DNA of 64,000 bases from an uncultured Prevotellaceae bacterium. GTDB taxonomy: Bacteria; Bacteroidota; Bacteroidia; Bacteroidales; Bacteroidaceae. A program made the translations under genes and the position numbers. The notes below the pieces were generated by a model. It searched no databases. It was not told the DNA's origin and saw only the letters and a program-made list of their open reading frames with translations. Positions 7,859-16,045 of the stretch are shown here, in pieces. Numbering within the stretch: position 1 is the stretch's first letter; each line of letters opens with the position of its first letter. The stretch spans positions 124,001 to 188,000 of the forward strand of contig CADASP010000016.1 of the NCBI GenBank assembly GCA_902790625.1, in the 5' to 3' direction.

Positions 7859-9469
7859 TTACATGTAGCCCAGCCAGCGCAGGATGTCGTTCAGGTTGGC
7901 CACCACCATGAGGAGGATGAGGATGCCGAAGCCCACGTATTCGGCTCGTATCATAAACTTCTCGGAAGGCTTGCGCCCCGTGAGCATCTCGTAGAGCAGG
8001 AACAGCACATGACCTCCGTCGAGTGCGGGGATGGGCAGGATGTTCATGAAGGCGAGGATGATGCTGAGGAAGGCGGTCATCTCCCAGAAGCGGTGCCAGT
8101 CCCACATCTCGGGGAAGAGGCTTCCGATGGCTCCGAAGCCGCCCAGCGACTTGGCACCCTCGCTGGTGAAGACGTACTGCATGTCGCTGACATAGCCCGA
8201 CAGCTTGTGCCATCCGTAGCTGATGCCGGCGGGTATGCTCTCCCAGAAGCCATACTTGAAGGTCTTAGGTTCGTACTTCGACAGGGTGACAAAGCCCAGC
8301 TTGAGGTCGCTGCTCAAAGTGACTTGGACGGTGTCAGCCCGCCCAACGGTCCCCGAAGCCCCCCCTACGGCCCCCGAGGGGGCTTCTATAGTTTTAGTGG
8401 CTTCAGACTGCGGGTCTATAGTAGCCCCCTCGGGGGCTGAAGGGGGGGCTTGGGGGGCTTCTTTTTGTGCCCTCCAAATCACCAATTCCACTGTGCGCAC
8501 TTTCAGGCTGTCGGCAGGTGTCTTTGCCGTGGCCAGTACGTCGCTCAGCTTATCTATCTCGTCGGTGAACTCGTTGTAGCTGCCAATGGCCTTCTTGTTG
8601 ATGGCCAGGATGCTGTCGCCCTTCTGCAAGCCAATCTTTGCGGCGGCGGTGCCCGGAACAACGCTGTCGACCAAGGCGGGCAACAGCGGACGCATGAACA
8701 TGGGCGTGGCCTTGAACATGTTGAGCAGGTTCAGGTCGGTGCCGTCGGGGATGTTGATGGTGACGGGCTGCCCCTGTCGCAGCACGTTCACTTGGCGGGC
8801 CTTCGACACTTCGCGGAAGAGGTCGTCGTCAAACTTCTTCAGTTCGCCTCGGTCGGTGGAGAGCAGAATGTCGCCGTCTTGGAATCCCAGCGCCTTGGCC
8901 TCTTGGTTGAAGCGCATGCCATCGGTCATCTCGCTCACGGGAACGTAGGTCTCGCCCCAATGATACAGAATCATCGAGTAGATGAACAAGGCGAGCAGGA
9001 AGTTCACCAGCACGCCGCCAATCATGATGAGCAGTCGCTGCCATGTGGGCTTGGTGCGGAACTCCCAGGGGTGCGTCTCCTCCGACAGCTTCTGGTTGGT
9101 CTCGTCGATCATGCCGTCGATGGCGCAGTAGCCGCCCAAGGGCAGCCAGCCCAAGCCATACTCCGTGCCTACGTACTCTTTTTCCGGTTTCTCTGGCTTT
9201 TCTGGCTTTTCCAGTTTTTCTGGAGATTCCGGAGATTCCGGCTTTTCCGGGGTCTTCGTGGGCACCACTTCGGGCTTCAGGTGCAGCAGTCGGCGCACCC
9301 AGGTGTCGTAGGTGCTGAGGATGTGGAACTTGGGATTAAAGAAGAGGTAGAACTTGGTGACGCGCACCTTGAACAACTTGGCGAAGGTGAAATGGCCCAG
9401 CTCGTGCAGCAGCACCAGCAATGAGATGGCCATGAGAAACTGTAACAATCTGATGAGGAATACTTCCAT
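7859..9469 (-). CDS. rseP: Site-2 intramembrane zinc protease (RIP metalloprotease) RseP
   Basis: 536 residues, inner membrane. The zinc motif H22-E23-L-G-H26 sits in the first membrane helix and the second metal-binding motif (NILPIPALDGGH) in the third quarter; PDZ-type sequence (VDSVVPGTAAAKIGLQKGDSI) lies between. The family cuts anti-sigma factors and signal-peptide remnants in the membrane. It is longer than usual (about 440-460) because of two in-frame low-complexity inserts: residues about 73-97, a run of K/S-P-E-K units, and about 335-376, rich in APSGAVGGASG. Both are encoded by dispersed repeats and lie outside the metal motifs, so activity may be retained. It follows dxr, as is common in the phylum. 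Confidence 0.9.
   Translation of the reverse strand: MEVFLIRLLQFLMAISLLVLLHELGHFTFAKLFKVRVTKFYLFFNPKFHILSTYDTWVRRLLHLKPEVVPTKTPEKPESPESPEKLEKPEKPEKPEKEYVGTEYGLGWLPLGGYCAIDGMIDETNQKLSEETHPWEFRTKPTWQRLLIMIGGVLVNFLLALFIYSMILYHWGETYVPVSEMTDGMRFNQEAKALGFQDGDILLSTDRGELKKFDDDLFREVSKARQVNVLRQGQPVTINIPDGTDLNLLNMFKATPMFMRPLLPALVDSVVPGTAAAKIGLQKGDSILAINKKAIGSYNEFTDEIDKLSDVLATAKTPADSLKVRTVELVIWRAQKEAPQAPPSAPEGATIDPQSEATKTIEAPSGAVGGASGTVGRADTVQVTLSSDLKLGFVTLSKYEPKTFKYGFWESIPAGISYGWHKLSGYVSDMQYVFTSEGAKSLGGFGAIGSLFPEMWDWHRFWEMTAFLSIILAFMNILPIPALDGGHVLFLLYEMLTGRKPSEKFMIRAEYVGFGILILLMVVANLNDILRWLGYM
8344..8465. repeat. GC palindromic insert (family R-GC2) inside rseP
   Basis: Contains CCCCCGAGGGGGCTTCTATAG at 8371 onward, a second CCCCCTCGGGGGCTGAAGG block around 8425, and the core ATAGTTTT (8388-8395). 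It is in frame with rseP and free of stops. Related copies lie in murA (12378-12428) and pyrG (57395-57486). Confidence 0.75.
9180..9252. repeat. TTCCGGA/TTCTGG repeat array (family R-FP) inside rseP
   Basis: Runs of 9-nt units (TTTCTGGCT, TTTCCAGTT, GATTCCGGA) translate on the minus strand into PEKPEKPEK-like sequence. The 9-nt period keeps the reading frame. Confidence 0.75.
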
Positions 9470-9473
9470 TTTT

Positions 9474-9518
9474 GGGGGAGTTAAAGGGAGTTAGGGGGAG
9501 TTAAAGGACGATAGTTTT
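9474..9518. repeat. GGGAGTTAAAGG repeat (family R-GAG) at the dxr 3' end
   Basis: Units GGGAGTTAAAGG / GGGAGTTAGG end in GGACGATAGTTTTG; the last part overlaps the final codons and stop of dxr. The same sequence forms the two arms around the four-helix-bundle gene near 40.1-40.6 kb. Confidence 0.7.
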
Positions 9519-10673
9519 GTTAAGGAGTTCAGCGGCGATACGCCTTGCCTCGGCGTCGGTCTGCACGTAGACATCGTAGTCGGGGCTGGCTGAGAAATTG
9601 GCGCGCTGCATGGTTTGGGCGATGATGTCGGCCATCTGCGGGAAAGAGCAGCGGTCTTCGAGGAAGGCGCGGTTGACGATTTCGTTGGCGGCGTTGACGA
9701 TGCAGGGCATGTTGCCTCCCTGCTTGATGGCCTCGAAGGCCAGGGCCAGACAGCGGAACTTCTGCAGGTCGGGGCGGAAGAACTCCAGCTTCTGAGCCTT
9801 GAAGAGGTCGAGGCGCTCGCTGTGGAGCGTCAGGCGTTGTGGGAACGACAGGGCGTACTGGATGGGCAAGCGCATGTCAGGCACGCCCAGCTGAGCTTTC
9901 ACCGAGCCGTCGTGGAACTGCACGGCGCTATGGACGATGCTCTGCGGGTGCACCAGCACCTCAATCTGGCTGGCATCGACGCCGAAGAGCCACTTGGCCT
10001 CGATGACCTCGAAGCCCTTGTTCATCATCGTGGCGCTGTCGATGGTGATTTTGGCCCCCATGTCCCATGTGGGATGGCGCAGCGCGTCGGCCTTCGTCAC
10101 GGTGGCCAGCTGCTCCTGCGGCATCAGGCGGAAGGGGCCTCCGCTGGCGGTGAGCAGAATCTTCTCGATGGGGTTGTCGCCCTCGCCCACCAAGCTCTGG
10201 AAGATGGCGGAGTGCTCGCTGTCGACGGGCAGGATGGGCACGTGATATTGCTGCGCCAGCTGCAGGATGAGCTCGCCCGCCACCACCAGCGTCTCCTTGT
10301 TGGCCAGCGCGATGGCCTTGCGAGCCTTGATGGCGTGGATGGTGGGGCTGAGGCCGGCGAAGCCCACCATGGCGGTGAGCACCATGTCGATGGGGTCGGC
10401 CTCCACGATTTCGTCGAGGGCGCGTGCGCCGGCATACACCTTCACATCGGGCAGGTCGGCCATCAGGCTTTTCAGCTCGTCGTAGCGCTCCTCGTTGGCG
10501 ATGACCACGGCGGCGGGCTTGAACTTGTGGGCCTGCTCGGCCAGTAGCTGCACGCGGTTGTTGGCCGTGAGGCAGTATACTTCGTAGAGGTCGCTGTGCT
10601 CCTCGATGACCTGCAGGGCCTGCGTGCCGATGCTCCCGGTGGAACCCAATATGGCTATTTGTCGTTTCTTCAT
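9501..10673 (-). CDS. dxr: 1-deoxy-D-xylulose 5-phosphate reductoisomerase
   Basis: 390 residues, normal length. Catalyses the NADPH-dependent rearrangement and reduction of DXP to MEP, the committed step of the MEP isoprenoid pathway, in the cytosol. Visible: the NADPH-binding start ILGSTGSIGTQAL, ANKETLVVAGE, the metal/substrate motif PVDSEHSAIFQ, TASGGPFR, and WDMGAKITIDSATMMNKG. The start ATG overlaps the rimM stop as ATGA (10673-10670), so the two are translationally coupled. Its last codons (KTIVL) are encoded by a dispersed repeat, so the C-terminal tail has probably been replaced. Confidence 0.95.
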   Translation of the reverse strand: MKKRQIAILGSTGSIGTQALQVIEEHSDLYEVYCLTANNRVQLLAEQAHKFKPAAVVIANEERYDELKSLMADLPDVKVYAGARALDEIVEADPIDMVLTAMVGFAGLSPTIHAIKARKAIALANKETLVVAGELILQLAQQYHVPILPVDSEHSAIFQSLVGEGDNPIEKILLTASGGPFRLMPQEQLATVTKADALRHPTWDMGAKITIDSATMMNKGFEVIEAKWLFGVDASQIEVLVHPQSIVHSAVQFHDGSVKAQLGVPDMRLPIQYALSFPQRLTLHSERLDLFKAQKLEFFRPDLQKFRCLALAFEAIKQGGNMPCIVNAANEIVNRAFLEDRCSFPQMADIIAQTMQRANFSASPDYDVYVQTDAEARRIAAELLNKTIVL

Positions 10674-11179
10674 AAGTTGAGCAGCCCTTCGGGCAGGGCC
10701 ATATATATTTGTTTGTTCTCTTGGTCAATGTTGGTGATGAGTTCTTCGGCGGCGGGGATGAGGGTTCCGTCTTCCAGTTCGAAGAGGATGTTCTGCGTGC
10801 TGTCGTCGACGGCTGCGATGCGCCCCACGGTGTGGGCGGTGGTTGCTTCGACCAAGTCGAAGCCTACGAAGAAGGCCCAGGTGAGGTCTTCGTCGTTGTC
10901 GTCGGCCATCCGCCGCAGGAAGAAGACGTCGCAGTTGGTGAGCTGGCGTGCCTGCTCCACGGTGTCCACGTCCTCGAACTTGATGAGGGCGGTGGTGTCG
11001 GTGCGGAAGCGGTACTCCTCCATGTAGAAGGGCACGAGGATGCCGTCGACGCGGAGCACCAGGAACTCGGCGTCGACGCGGTCGAACACGTCGTCGTCGA
11101 CTTGCATGGTGATTTCGCCTTTCACGCCGTGGGGTTTGCCTAAGCGGCCAATGCGGAATACTTCTTCTGCTTTTATCAT
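10670..11179 (-). CDS. rimM: Ribosome maturation factor RimM
   Basis: 169 residues from ATG at 11179. Binds ribosomal protein S19 and helps assemble the head of the 30S subunit. N-terminal RimM barrel (MIKAEEVFRIGRLGKPHGVKGEI) and C-terminal PRC-barrel (WAFFVGFDLVEATT ... VGRIAAVDDSTQNILFEL) are present. The open frame extends far upstream, but that part overlaps murA and a repeat array; the conserved start decides the ATG. The stop overlaps the dxr start. Confidence 0.93.
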   Translation of the reverse strand: MIKAEEVFRIGRLGKPHGVKGEITMQVDDDVFDRVDAEFLVLRVDGILVPFYMEEYRFRTDTTALIKFEDVDTVEQARQLTNCDVFFLRRMADDNDEDLTWAFFVGFDLVEATTAHTVGRIAAVDDSTQNILFELEDGTLIPAAEELITNIDQENKQIYMALPEGLLNL

Positions 11180-11190
11180 TCTTTTCTCTC

Positions 11191-11279
11191 TCTCCGGTTT
11201 TTCTGGATTTTCCAGAGTTTCTGGATTTCCTGGAATTTCCGGAGATTCCAGACTATCCAGATTATCTGGGAGCTCCGGC
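11191..11279. repeat. TTCCAGA/TTCTGGA repeat array (family R-FP) between murA and rimM
   Basis: About 90 bp of 9-nt units (TTTCTGGAT, TTTCCAGAG, ATTTCCGGA, GATTCCAGA), the largest copy of this family, filling the whole gap between the murA stop and the rimM start. Confidence 0.75.
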
Positions 11280-11280
11280 T

Positions 11281-12639
11281 TTAGGTCATGCGGGTGATGC
11301 TGGCGCCGAGGGCGTTGAGGCGGGCTTCGATGTCCTGGTAGCCGCGGTCGATTTGCTCGATGTTGTCGATGCGGCTGACGCCACGGGCGCTGAGGGCGGC
11401 GATGAGCAGGGCTATGCCAGCACGGATGTCGGGGCTCGACATGCGCCCGCCACGCAGTTGCAACTTGCGGTCGTGGCCCACGACGACGGCGCGGTGGGGG
11501 TCGCAGAGGATGATTTGCGCACCCATATCGATGAGCTTGTCGACGAAGAACAGGCGGCTCTCGAACATCTTCTGATGGAAGAGCACGCTGCCGCGCGCCT
11601 GGGTGGCCACGGTGATGAGCACGCTCAGCAGGTCGGGCGTCAGGCCGGGCCAAGGGGCATCGGCCAGGGTCATGATGGTGCCGTCGATGAACGACTGAAT
11701 CTCGTAGTGGCGCATGTGGGGTATGAAGAGGTCGTCGCCCTCTTCTTTCACTCTGATGCCCATGCGCCTGAAGGTGCTGGGGATGATGCCCAGGTTCTTG
11801 AGCGACACGTCCTTGATGCGTATGCCATTGCCCACCATGGCGGCCATGCCGATGAACGACCCCACCTCGATCATGTCGGGCAGGATGCGGTGTGTGGTGC
11901 CGTGGAGTCGGCCCACGCCCTGGATGGTGAGCAGGTTCGAGGCGATGCCCCTGATGCGCGCTCCCATGTTGTTGAGCATGTGGCAGAGCTGTTGCACGTA
12001 GGGCTCGCAGGCGGCGTTGTAGATGGTGGTGGTGCCTCGCGCCAGCACGGCGGCCATCACGATGTTGGCCGTGCCGGTGACGCTGGCCTCGTCGAGCAGC
12101 ATGTAGCTGCCCTTGAGCTGGTGACCCGAGAGCTCGTAGACATCGCGCTCGGGCACGTGGTTGAAGTGTGCGCCCAGGCGCTCAAAGCCCAGGAAGTGGG
12201 TGTCTAATCGGCGGCGCCCAATCTTGTCGCCCCCCGGTTTGGCAATCACCGCCTTCCCCATGCGGGCCAGCAGCGGGCCAATCATCATCACCGAGCCACG
12301 CAGCTGGGCGCATTTTTGCACGAATTCATCGCTCTGCAGGTAGGACATGTTGATGTCGTCGGCCTGGAAGGTGAAGGTGCCGGAAGCTCCCCCTACGGTT
12401 CCCAAGGGGGCTTCTATCGTTTTGCCATTGGGAGACGAAAGGGCTTTAACTTTCACCCCGATGTCCTTGAGGAGCTGTATGAGGTTGTTTACATCGCGTA
12501 TGTTGGGGATGTTGCTGATGGTGACGGGCTCGCTGGTGAGCAGCGTGGCACAGATGACCTGCAGGGCTTCGTTCTTGGCGCCCTGCGGCACGATGGTTCC
12601 ACTAAGCGGATGACCGCCCTCGATGATGAATGATGCCAT
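11281..12639 (-). CDS. murA: UDP-N-acetylglucosamine 1-carboxyvinyltransferase
   Basis: 452 residues. First committed step of peptidoglycan synthesis: transfers enolpyruvate from PEP to UDP-GlcNAc. N-terminus FIIEGGHPLSGTIVPQGAKNEAL carries the K-N substrate pair; GGDKIGRRRLDTH and IEVGSFIGMAAM are typical. In the usual catalytic-loop position the sequence reads TNIVMAAVLARGTTTIYNAACEPYV-like with no classical PGGC motif nearby that I can place, so the fosfomycin-target Cys should be checked. About 17 residues longer than normal owing to an in-frame repeat insert near residues 71-87. Confidence 0.93.
   Translation of the reverse strand: MASFIIEGGHPLSGTIVPQGAKNEALQVICATLLTSEPVTISNIPNIRDVNNLIQLLKDIGVKVKALSSPNGKTIEAPLGTVGGASGTFTFQADDINMSYLQSDEFVQKCAQLRGSVMMIGPLLARMGKAVIAKPGGDKIGRRRLDTHFLGFERLGAHFNHVPERDVYELSGHQLKGSYMLLDEASVTGTANIVMAAVLARGTTTIYNAACEPYVQQLCHMLNNMGARIRGIASNLLTIQGVGRLHGTTHRILPDMIEVGSFIGMAAMVGNGIRIKDVSLKNLGIIPSTFRRMGIRVKEEGDDLFIPHMRHYEIQSFIDGTIMTLADAPWPGLTPDLLSVLITVATQARGSVLFHQKMFESRLFFVDKLIDMGAQIILCDPHRAVVVGHDRKLQLRGGRMSSPDIRAGIALLIAALSARGVSRIDNIEQIDRGYQDIEARLNALGASITRMT
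12378..12428. repeat. GC palindromic insert (family R-GC2) inside murA
   Basis: AGCTCCCCCTACGGTTCCC-AAGGGGGCTTCTATCGTTTTGCC; core ATCGTTTT at 12416-12423. It encodes GKTIEAPLGTVGGASGTF in frame, closely parallel to the rseP insert (KTIEAPSGAVGGASG). Confidence 0.75.
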
Positions 12640-12682
12640 TCTGTCTTGTTGTCGCGTTATTTCGTCAATTCACCGCCACCAC

Positions 12683-13291
12683 TTACTTCTTTTTCTTTCC
12701 CTTTTTGCCTGTTGTGGGCATCTCGTCGTATGGCACGAAAGGCTCGAAGACGAATCTGTTGAGGTCGAGCTGTATCTTGCCGTCGGTGTAGTGTGCCAAG
12801 TCGTCGGCCACCTTCTCGTCGTCGATGGAGCCGTGCCCCCACACCACCAGGTCGCGCTTCATCTGGTTGGCGGTGTGGCGTGTCAGCTCGTCGCGCTCTG
12901 GCCCTGCGGGCATCTCCTTCAGGCGCTCCCACAGCTCTTCCACCAGCCGGCCATAGTGGCGCAGTCGTATGCTGGTGTCGGGCCGTGGCATGGGTTGTGG
13001 CTTGGTGAGTATTCGCTCTGCCTGACTCACGTCGAAGGGCCAGTCGATGTCGAGCTGCTTGCCGCTCATCAGGTAGAGATGGTCCCACAGCGTCTGCTGG
13101 TAGTTGGAGTTGTCGCGAATCTGTGGCACCTTCGTCTCCATCAGCTTCACGATGGTCTTGGCGCAACGCAGCCGCTCCTCGCGCGAAGGCAGGCTCACGG
13201 CGTGGTCGATCATCTTCTGTATCTCGCGCCCATATTCAGGCAACAGCAATGCTTGGCGCTGGGTGTTGTAGTCTAATCCTTGTATATTCAC
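12683..13291 (-). CDS. DUF4290 family protein
   Basis: 202 residues, no signal peptide or membrane segment. Starts MNIQGLDYNTQRQALLLPEYGREIQKMI, which is characteristic of the Bacteroidetes-specific DUF4290 family, and is followed by a helical body and a lysine-rich tail (TTGKKGKKKK). It lies 43 nt upstream of murA, its usual neighbour. Function is unknown; the constant linkage suggests a cell-envelope or ribosome-related housekeeping role (inference). Confidence 0.85.
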   Translation of the reverse strand: MNIQGLDYNTQRQALLLPEYGREIQKMIDHAVSLPSREERLRCAKTIVKLMETKVPQIRDNSNYQQTLWDHLYLMSGKQLDIDWPFDVSQAERILTKPQPMPRPDTSIRLRHYGRLVEELWERLKEMPAGPERDELTRHTANQMKRDLVVWGHGSIDDEKVADDLAHYTDGKIQLDLNRFVFEPFVPYDEMPTTGKKGKKKK

Positions 13292-13302
13292 CTTATTTAT
13301 TA

Positions 13303-13372
13303 TTGCGGTTTAACGGTTTAACGATTTAGCGGAATAACGATATCACGTTATAACGGGATAACGGCATGGCGA
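13303..13372. repeat. TAACG repeat array between tsaB and the DUF4290 gene
   Basis: Degenerate units such as GGTTTAACG, GGAATAACG, CGTTATAACG and GGGATAACGG. The same vocabulary fills 42331-42417. Confidence 0.6.
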
Positions 13373-13373
13373 T

Positions 13374-14078
13374 TTATTGCTGGTTCAGCAGGTTGCGCGG
13401 CATCTTCGCCACGAAATCCTTCAGATAGAACGGCTCATAGTAGGCCACGTCCTCGGTTTGCCCGTTCAGCAGTCGGCGCTCTGCCAATGGCTGCATCCAC
13501 TTGGCCAGCGGCTCTATGCCTTCCACGAGGTGCGCGTTGGGATGGCCTATGGCCTCCATGCACTTGGCGGCTCCGTTGCCGAGGAAATAGACGGGCCTCT
13601 GGTCGAGCCATTGGCGATAGGTGTCGGCCTCCACCACGTCGGCCTGTATGGGTCGCACGGGTCGGAGGGCACGGTCGTAGAGTGCTGCATATACCTCCAT
13701 GCGCCGAGCGTCGAGCATGGGGCATAGCAAGGCGTCGTCGGGCAGCTCGTCGCGCAGCAGCAGGGGCACGCAGAGCAGCTCGAGCGTTGGCACGCTGATG
13801 AGCTTCAGCCCTCGTCCGCAGCAGATGCCCTTGGCCATCGACACGCCGATGCGCAGCCCCGTGTAGGAGCCTGGCCCTCCGCTGACGGCTACTGCGTCGA
13901 AGGGTATGGCATGGCTGTCGGTGAACGACATGGCCTCGTCGACCATCGTTGCCAGTCGCTCGGCGCTGGTGCCTTTGCGCTCGGCCCGTTGTTCATCGTG
14001 GAAAATCACCTGTGAGTCGTCGCTCACGGCCACCGAGCACACATCGGTGCTGGTTTCTATGTGCAGAATGCAAGACAT
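13374..14078 (-). CDS. tsaB: tRNA threonylcarbamoyladenosine biosynthesis protein TsaB
   Basis: 234 residues. Partner of TsaD/TsaE in making t6A37 on ANN-decoding tRNAs; the protein itself is a non-catalytic ASKHA-fold scaffold. Visible: N-terminal ILHIETSTDVCSVAVS phosphate loop, and GGPGSYTGLRIGVSMAKGIC, the TsaB family hallmark. Typical length. First gene of the leftward housekeeping run, with its own promoter at 14110-14140. Confidence 0.93.
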   Translation of the reverse strand: MSCILHIETSTDVCSVAVSDDSQVIFHDEQRAERKGTSAERLATMVDEAMSFTDSHAIPFDAVAVSGGPGSYTGLRIGVSMAKGICCGRGLKLISVPTLELLCVPLLLRDELPDDALLCPMLDARRMEVYAALYDRALRPVRPIQADVVEADTYRQWLDQRPVYFLGNGAAKCMEAIGHPNAHLVEGIEPLAKWMQPLAERRLLNGQTEDVAYYEPFYLKDFVAKMPRNLLNQQ

Positions 14079-14109
14079 GCTTTCGTTGCTTTGTTCACAT
14101 AATGGGGTG

Positions 14110-14140
14110 CAAAGTTACGAAGAAAGCGGCGAAACACCAA
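14110..14140 (-). promoter_or_regulatory. Promoter of tsaB and the downstream run
   Basis: On the minus strand TAACTTTG (14117-14110) with TTG 20 nt upstream (14140-14138). Confidence 0.7.
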
Positions 14141-14257
14141 ATTAATTTGCACTTTTAGCTTACTTTCACGCTCAGTGGCGAGGGTTGTCGCCGGCGAGAA
14201 GGCCGGCGCACGACGGCTCGCCGCTGATGAGACGGGCGGCGCACTGCGGCAGAAAGA

Positions 14258-14293
14258 GCGGCTGGAAAGCCCCTGCGGGAGCCTTCCAGCCGC
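14258..14293 (-). terminator. Hairpin downstream of the GH43 gene
   Basis: 10-bp arms GCGGCTGGAA (14258-14267) and its complement (14284-14293), GC-rich loop, 24 nt after the GH43 stop. No clear U-tract, so it may be a processing or pausing structure rather than an intrinsic terminator. Confidence 0.5.
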
Positions 14294-14316
14294 TCAGGGT
14301 GTAGATGCCATCGGCG

Positions 14317-15975
14317 CTATTGGAACTGGAAGTCGAGCATGGTGCCCAGCGACTTGCCTTTCTCCTCGGAGTAGAAGGCGAAGAAGAGGGCGTGCTTGCC
14401 GGTGAACTTGCCCAGGTTGGGCAGGTCTGCCACCAGCTCGGTGGGCTCCTGCGGCATGTCGGCCTGCAGGTCGATGAAGGCGAGGATGTAGCCACCCTGC
14501 GATGTCCAAGGCCTGTCGAGCAGCACGGTGATGGTTCCGTTGATGCCGCCAGGGATGAAGTTCAGCAGCAGCTTCGCGTCGGTACGGCCCTGCGTAGCCG
14601 AGAAGTTGAAGTACTTGTATCCTACGATGGAACTGTCGGTATTGTTCACCACGGCGTTGGTGTTGTTGCGCAGGGCGTAGGGTGCCTCAAAGCGGTCGTC
14701 GGTGCCATAGCCCCTGTCGACGTAGGAGCCGAAGAAGGTGTTGTTGGGCCATTCGTGGATGGCCACCTTCGGCCCGGTGTACCAGCAGGCCAGTCCGGCC
14801 GAGTGGCGCTCCATGGGGTCGAGGCCATCGAGTGCGAAGCCCTCCGAGTTGTATTCGCCCTCCGAGATGGAGACCTTGCCGCCGGGGCCTTCCTCCACGT
14901 CGACGGTGATGGGTGCCACCATGGCCTGGCGGGCATACTCGTCGGTGCCCGTCTGGCGGTGATAGAACACATACCATTGTGAGCCCACCTGGCAGATGCT
15001 GCCGTGGGTGTTGCCGTCGGGGGTGGCCGAGGCGATGACCTCGCCCTGCTCGTTCACCTCGCGTGCACGACCGTCGATGATGGTTCCGCCATAGGTCCAC
15101 GGGCCCAGCGGGTGGTCGCTGTAGGCATAGGCCAGGGTGTAGTTGGATGTGGGCAGCCCAAACTCGCCATCGGCGGTGAAACGGCTGTAGATGAACACAT
15201 ACTTGTCTTTGATTTTGCGGATGGACGACGCCTCGAAGAAGCGGAAGACGCCCTTCTGCTCATGGCCGCTGATCATGTCCTCCACCACCTTGGTGCCGGG
15301 CTTCACGGTAGCCATGGTGGCGGGGTCGAGCTCGGCGGCATAGGAGCGGCCGAAGCCCCAATAGCCATAGACGCGGCCATCGTCGTCGACGAAGACGGCG
15401 GGGTCGAAGGCCAGCACGCCATCGGTGGCAAAGGGGTTCTCCTTGCTCCAGTTGCACACCTCAAAAGGTCCGTCGGGCCTGCTGCTCTTGGCCACGAGAC
15501 CGTTGCGCCCGCCGTGCTGGTCGTTGGGGTACAGGTAGTAGGTCTTCGTGCCGTCGGGGGCCGTGGCGAGGGTCACATCGGGTGCGAAGAGCACGTCGGC
15601 CTGGCCGTCGCTGTTCACGGGGTCGCCATTGGCATTCTTGTCGACACGGAGGATGACGCCGTCGTAGCGCCAGCGGTTGAGGCTGTCGACGCTGGCCGAC
15701 CACACCACCTGGTCGCGCCCGCAATAGGCGGTGAGCAGGTTGTCGTGCGAGCCATAGACGTAGACGCGATACTTGCCCGGGTTGTCGGGGTCCTCAAACA
15801 CGTAAGGCTCGCCATCGGGGATGTGCTCCCAGAGAGGCATATAGGGGTTTCCCACGGTGTTGAGCGTGGCGTTGGCCTCGTCCCGTGCCGTGGCGGCTTT
15901 CTTGTCGGCACACGAGGCGGCCATCAGCATGCCGCCGGCAGCTGCTATCATCAGAAAGAATGTTTTTGTATTCAT
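14317..15975 (-). CDS. Glycoside hydrolase family 43 lipoprotein
   Basis: 552 residues. A lipoprotein signal peptide with lipobox around MAASC (residues 19-23) places it on an envelope membrane. The GH43 five-bladed propeller start is visible: HIPDGEPYVFEDPDNPGKYRVYVYGSHD with a candidate general base Asp, FAPDV with the pKa-modulating Asp, and FFEASSIRKI with the candidate acid Glu. GH43 enzymes are arabinofuranosidases, xylosidases or arabinanases. The C-terminal 150 residues look like a beta-sandwich accessory domain. It lies 70 nt downstream of a GH51 gene in the same direction, so a joint role on arabinan or arabinoxylan fragments is likely. Confidence 0.85.
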   Translation of the reverse strand: MNTKTFFLMIAAAGGMLMAASCADKKAATARDEANATLNTVGNPYMPLWEHIPDGEPYVFEDPDNPGKYRVYVYGSHDNLLTAYCGRDQVVWSASVDSLNRWRYDGVILRVDKNANGDPVNSDGQADVLFAPDVTLATAPDGTKTYYLYPNDQHGGRNGLVAKSSRPDGPFEVCNWSKENPFATDGVLAFDPAVFVDDDGRVYGYWGFGRSYAAELDPATMATVKPGTKVVEDMISGHEQKGVFRFFEASSIRKIKDKYVFIYSRFTADGEFGLPTSNYTLAYAYSDHPLGPWTYGGTIIDGRAREVNEQGEVIASATPDGNTHGSICQVGSQWYVFYHRQTGTDEYARQAMVAPITVDVEEGPGGKVSISEGEYNSEGFALDGLDPMERHSAGLACWYTGPKVAIHEWPNNTFFGSYVDRGYGTDDRFEAPYALRNNTNAVVNNTDSSIVGYKYFNFSATQGRTDAKLLLNFIPGGINGTITVLLDRPWTSQGGYILAFIDLQADMPQEPTELVADLPNLGKFTGKHALFFAFYSEEKGKSLGTMLDFQFQ

Positions 15976-16045
15976 GATGTAAAGAAAGAAGTGCCCACTC
16001 GCCTTGTGCGTGAAGGGAGAGCGGGCTGGGTTGGTGATGATGTGT

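Noticed and set aside
11180..11653. N-terminal extension of rimM by about 158 codons
   Set aside because: It overlaps murA on the same strand and a repeat array, and the conserved RimM sequence begins exactly at the ATG at 11179.
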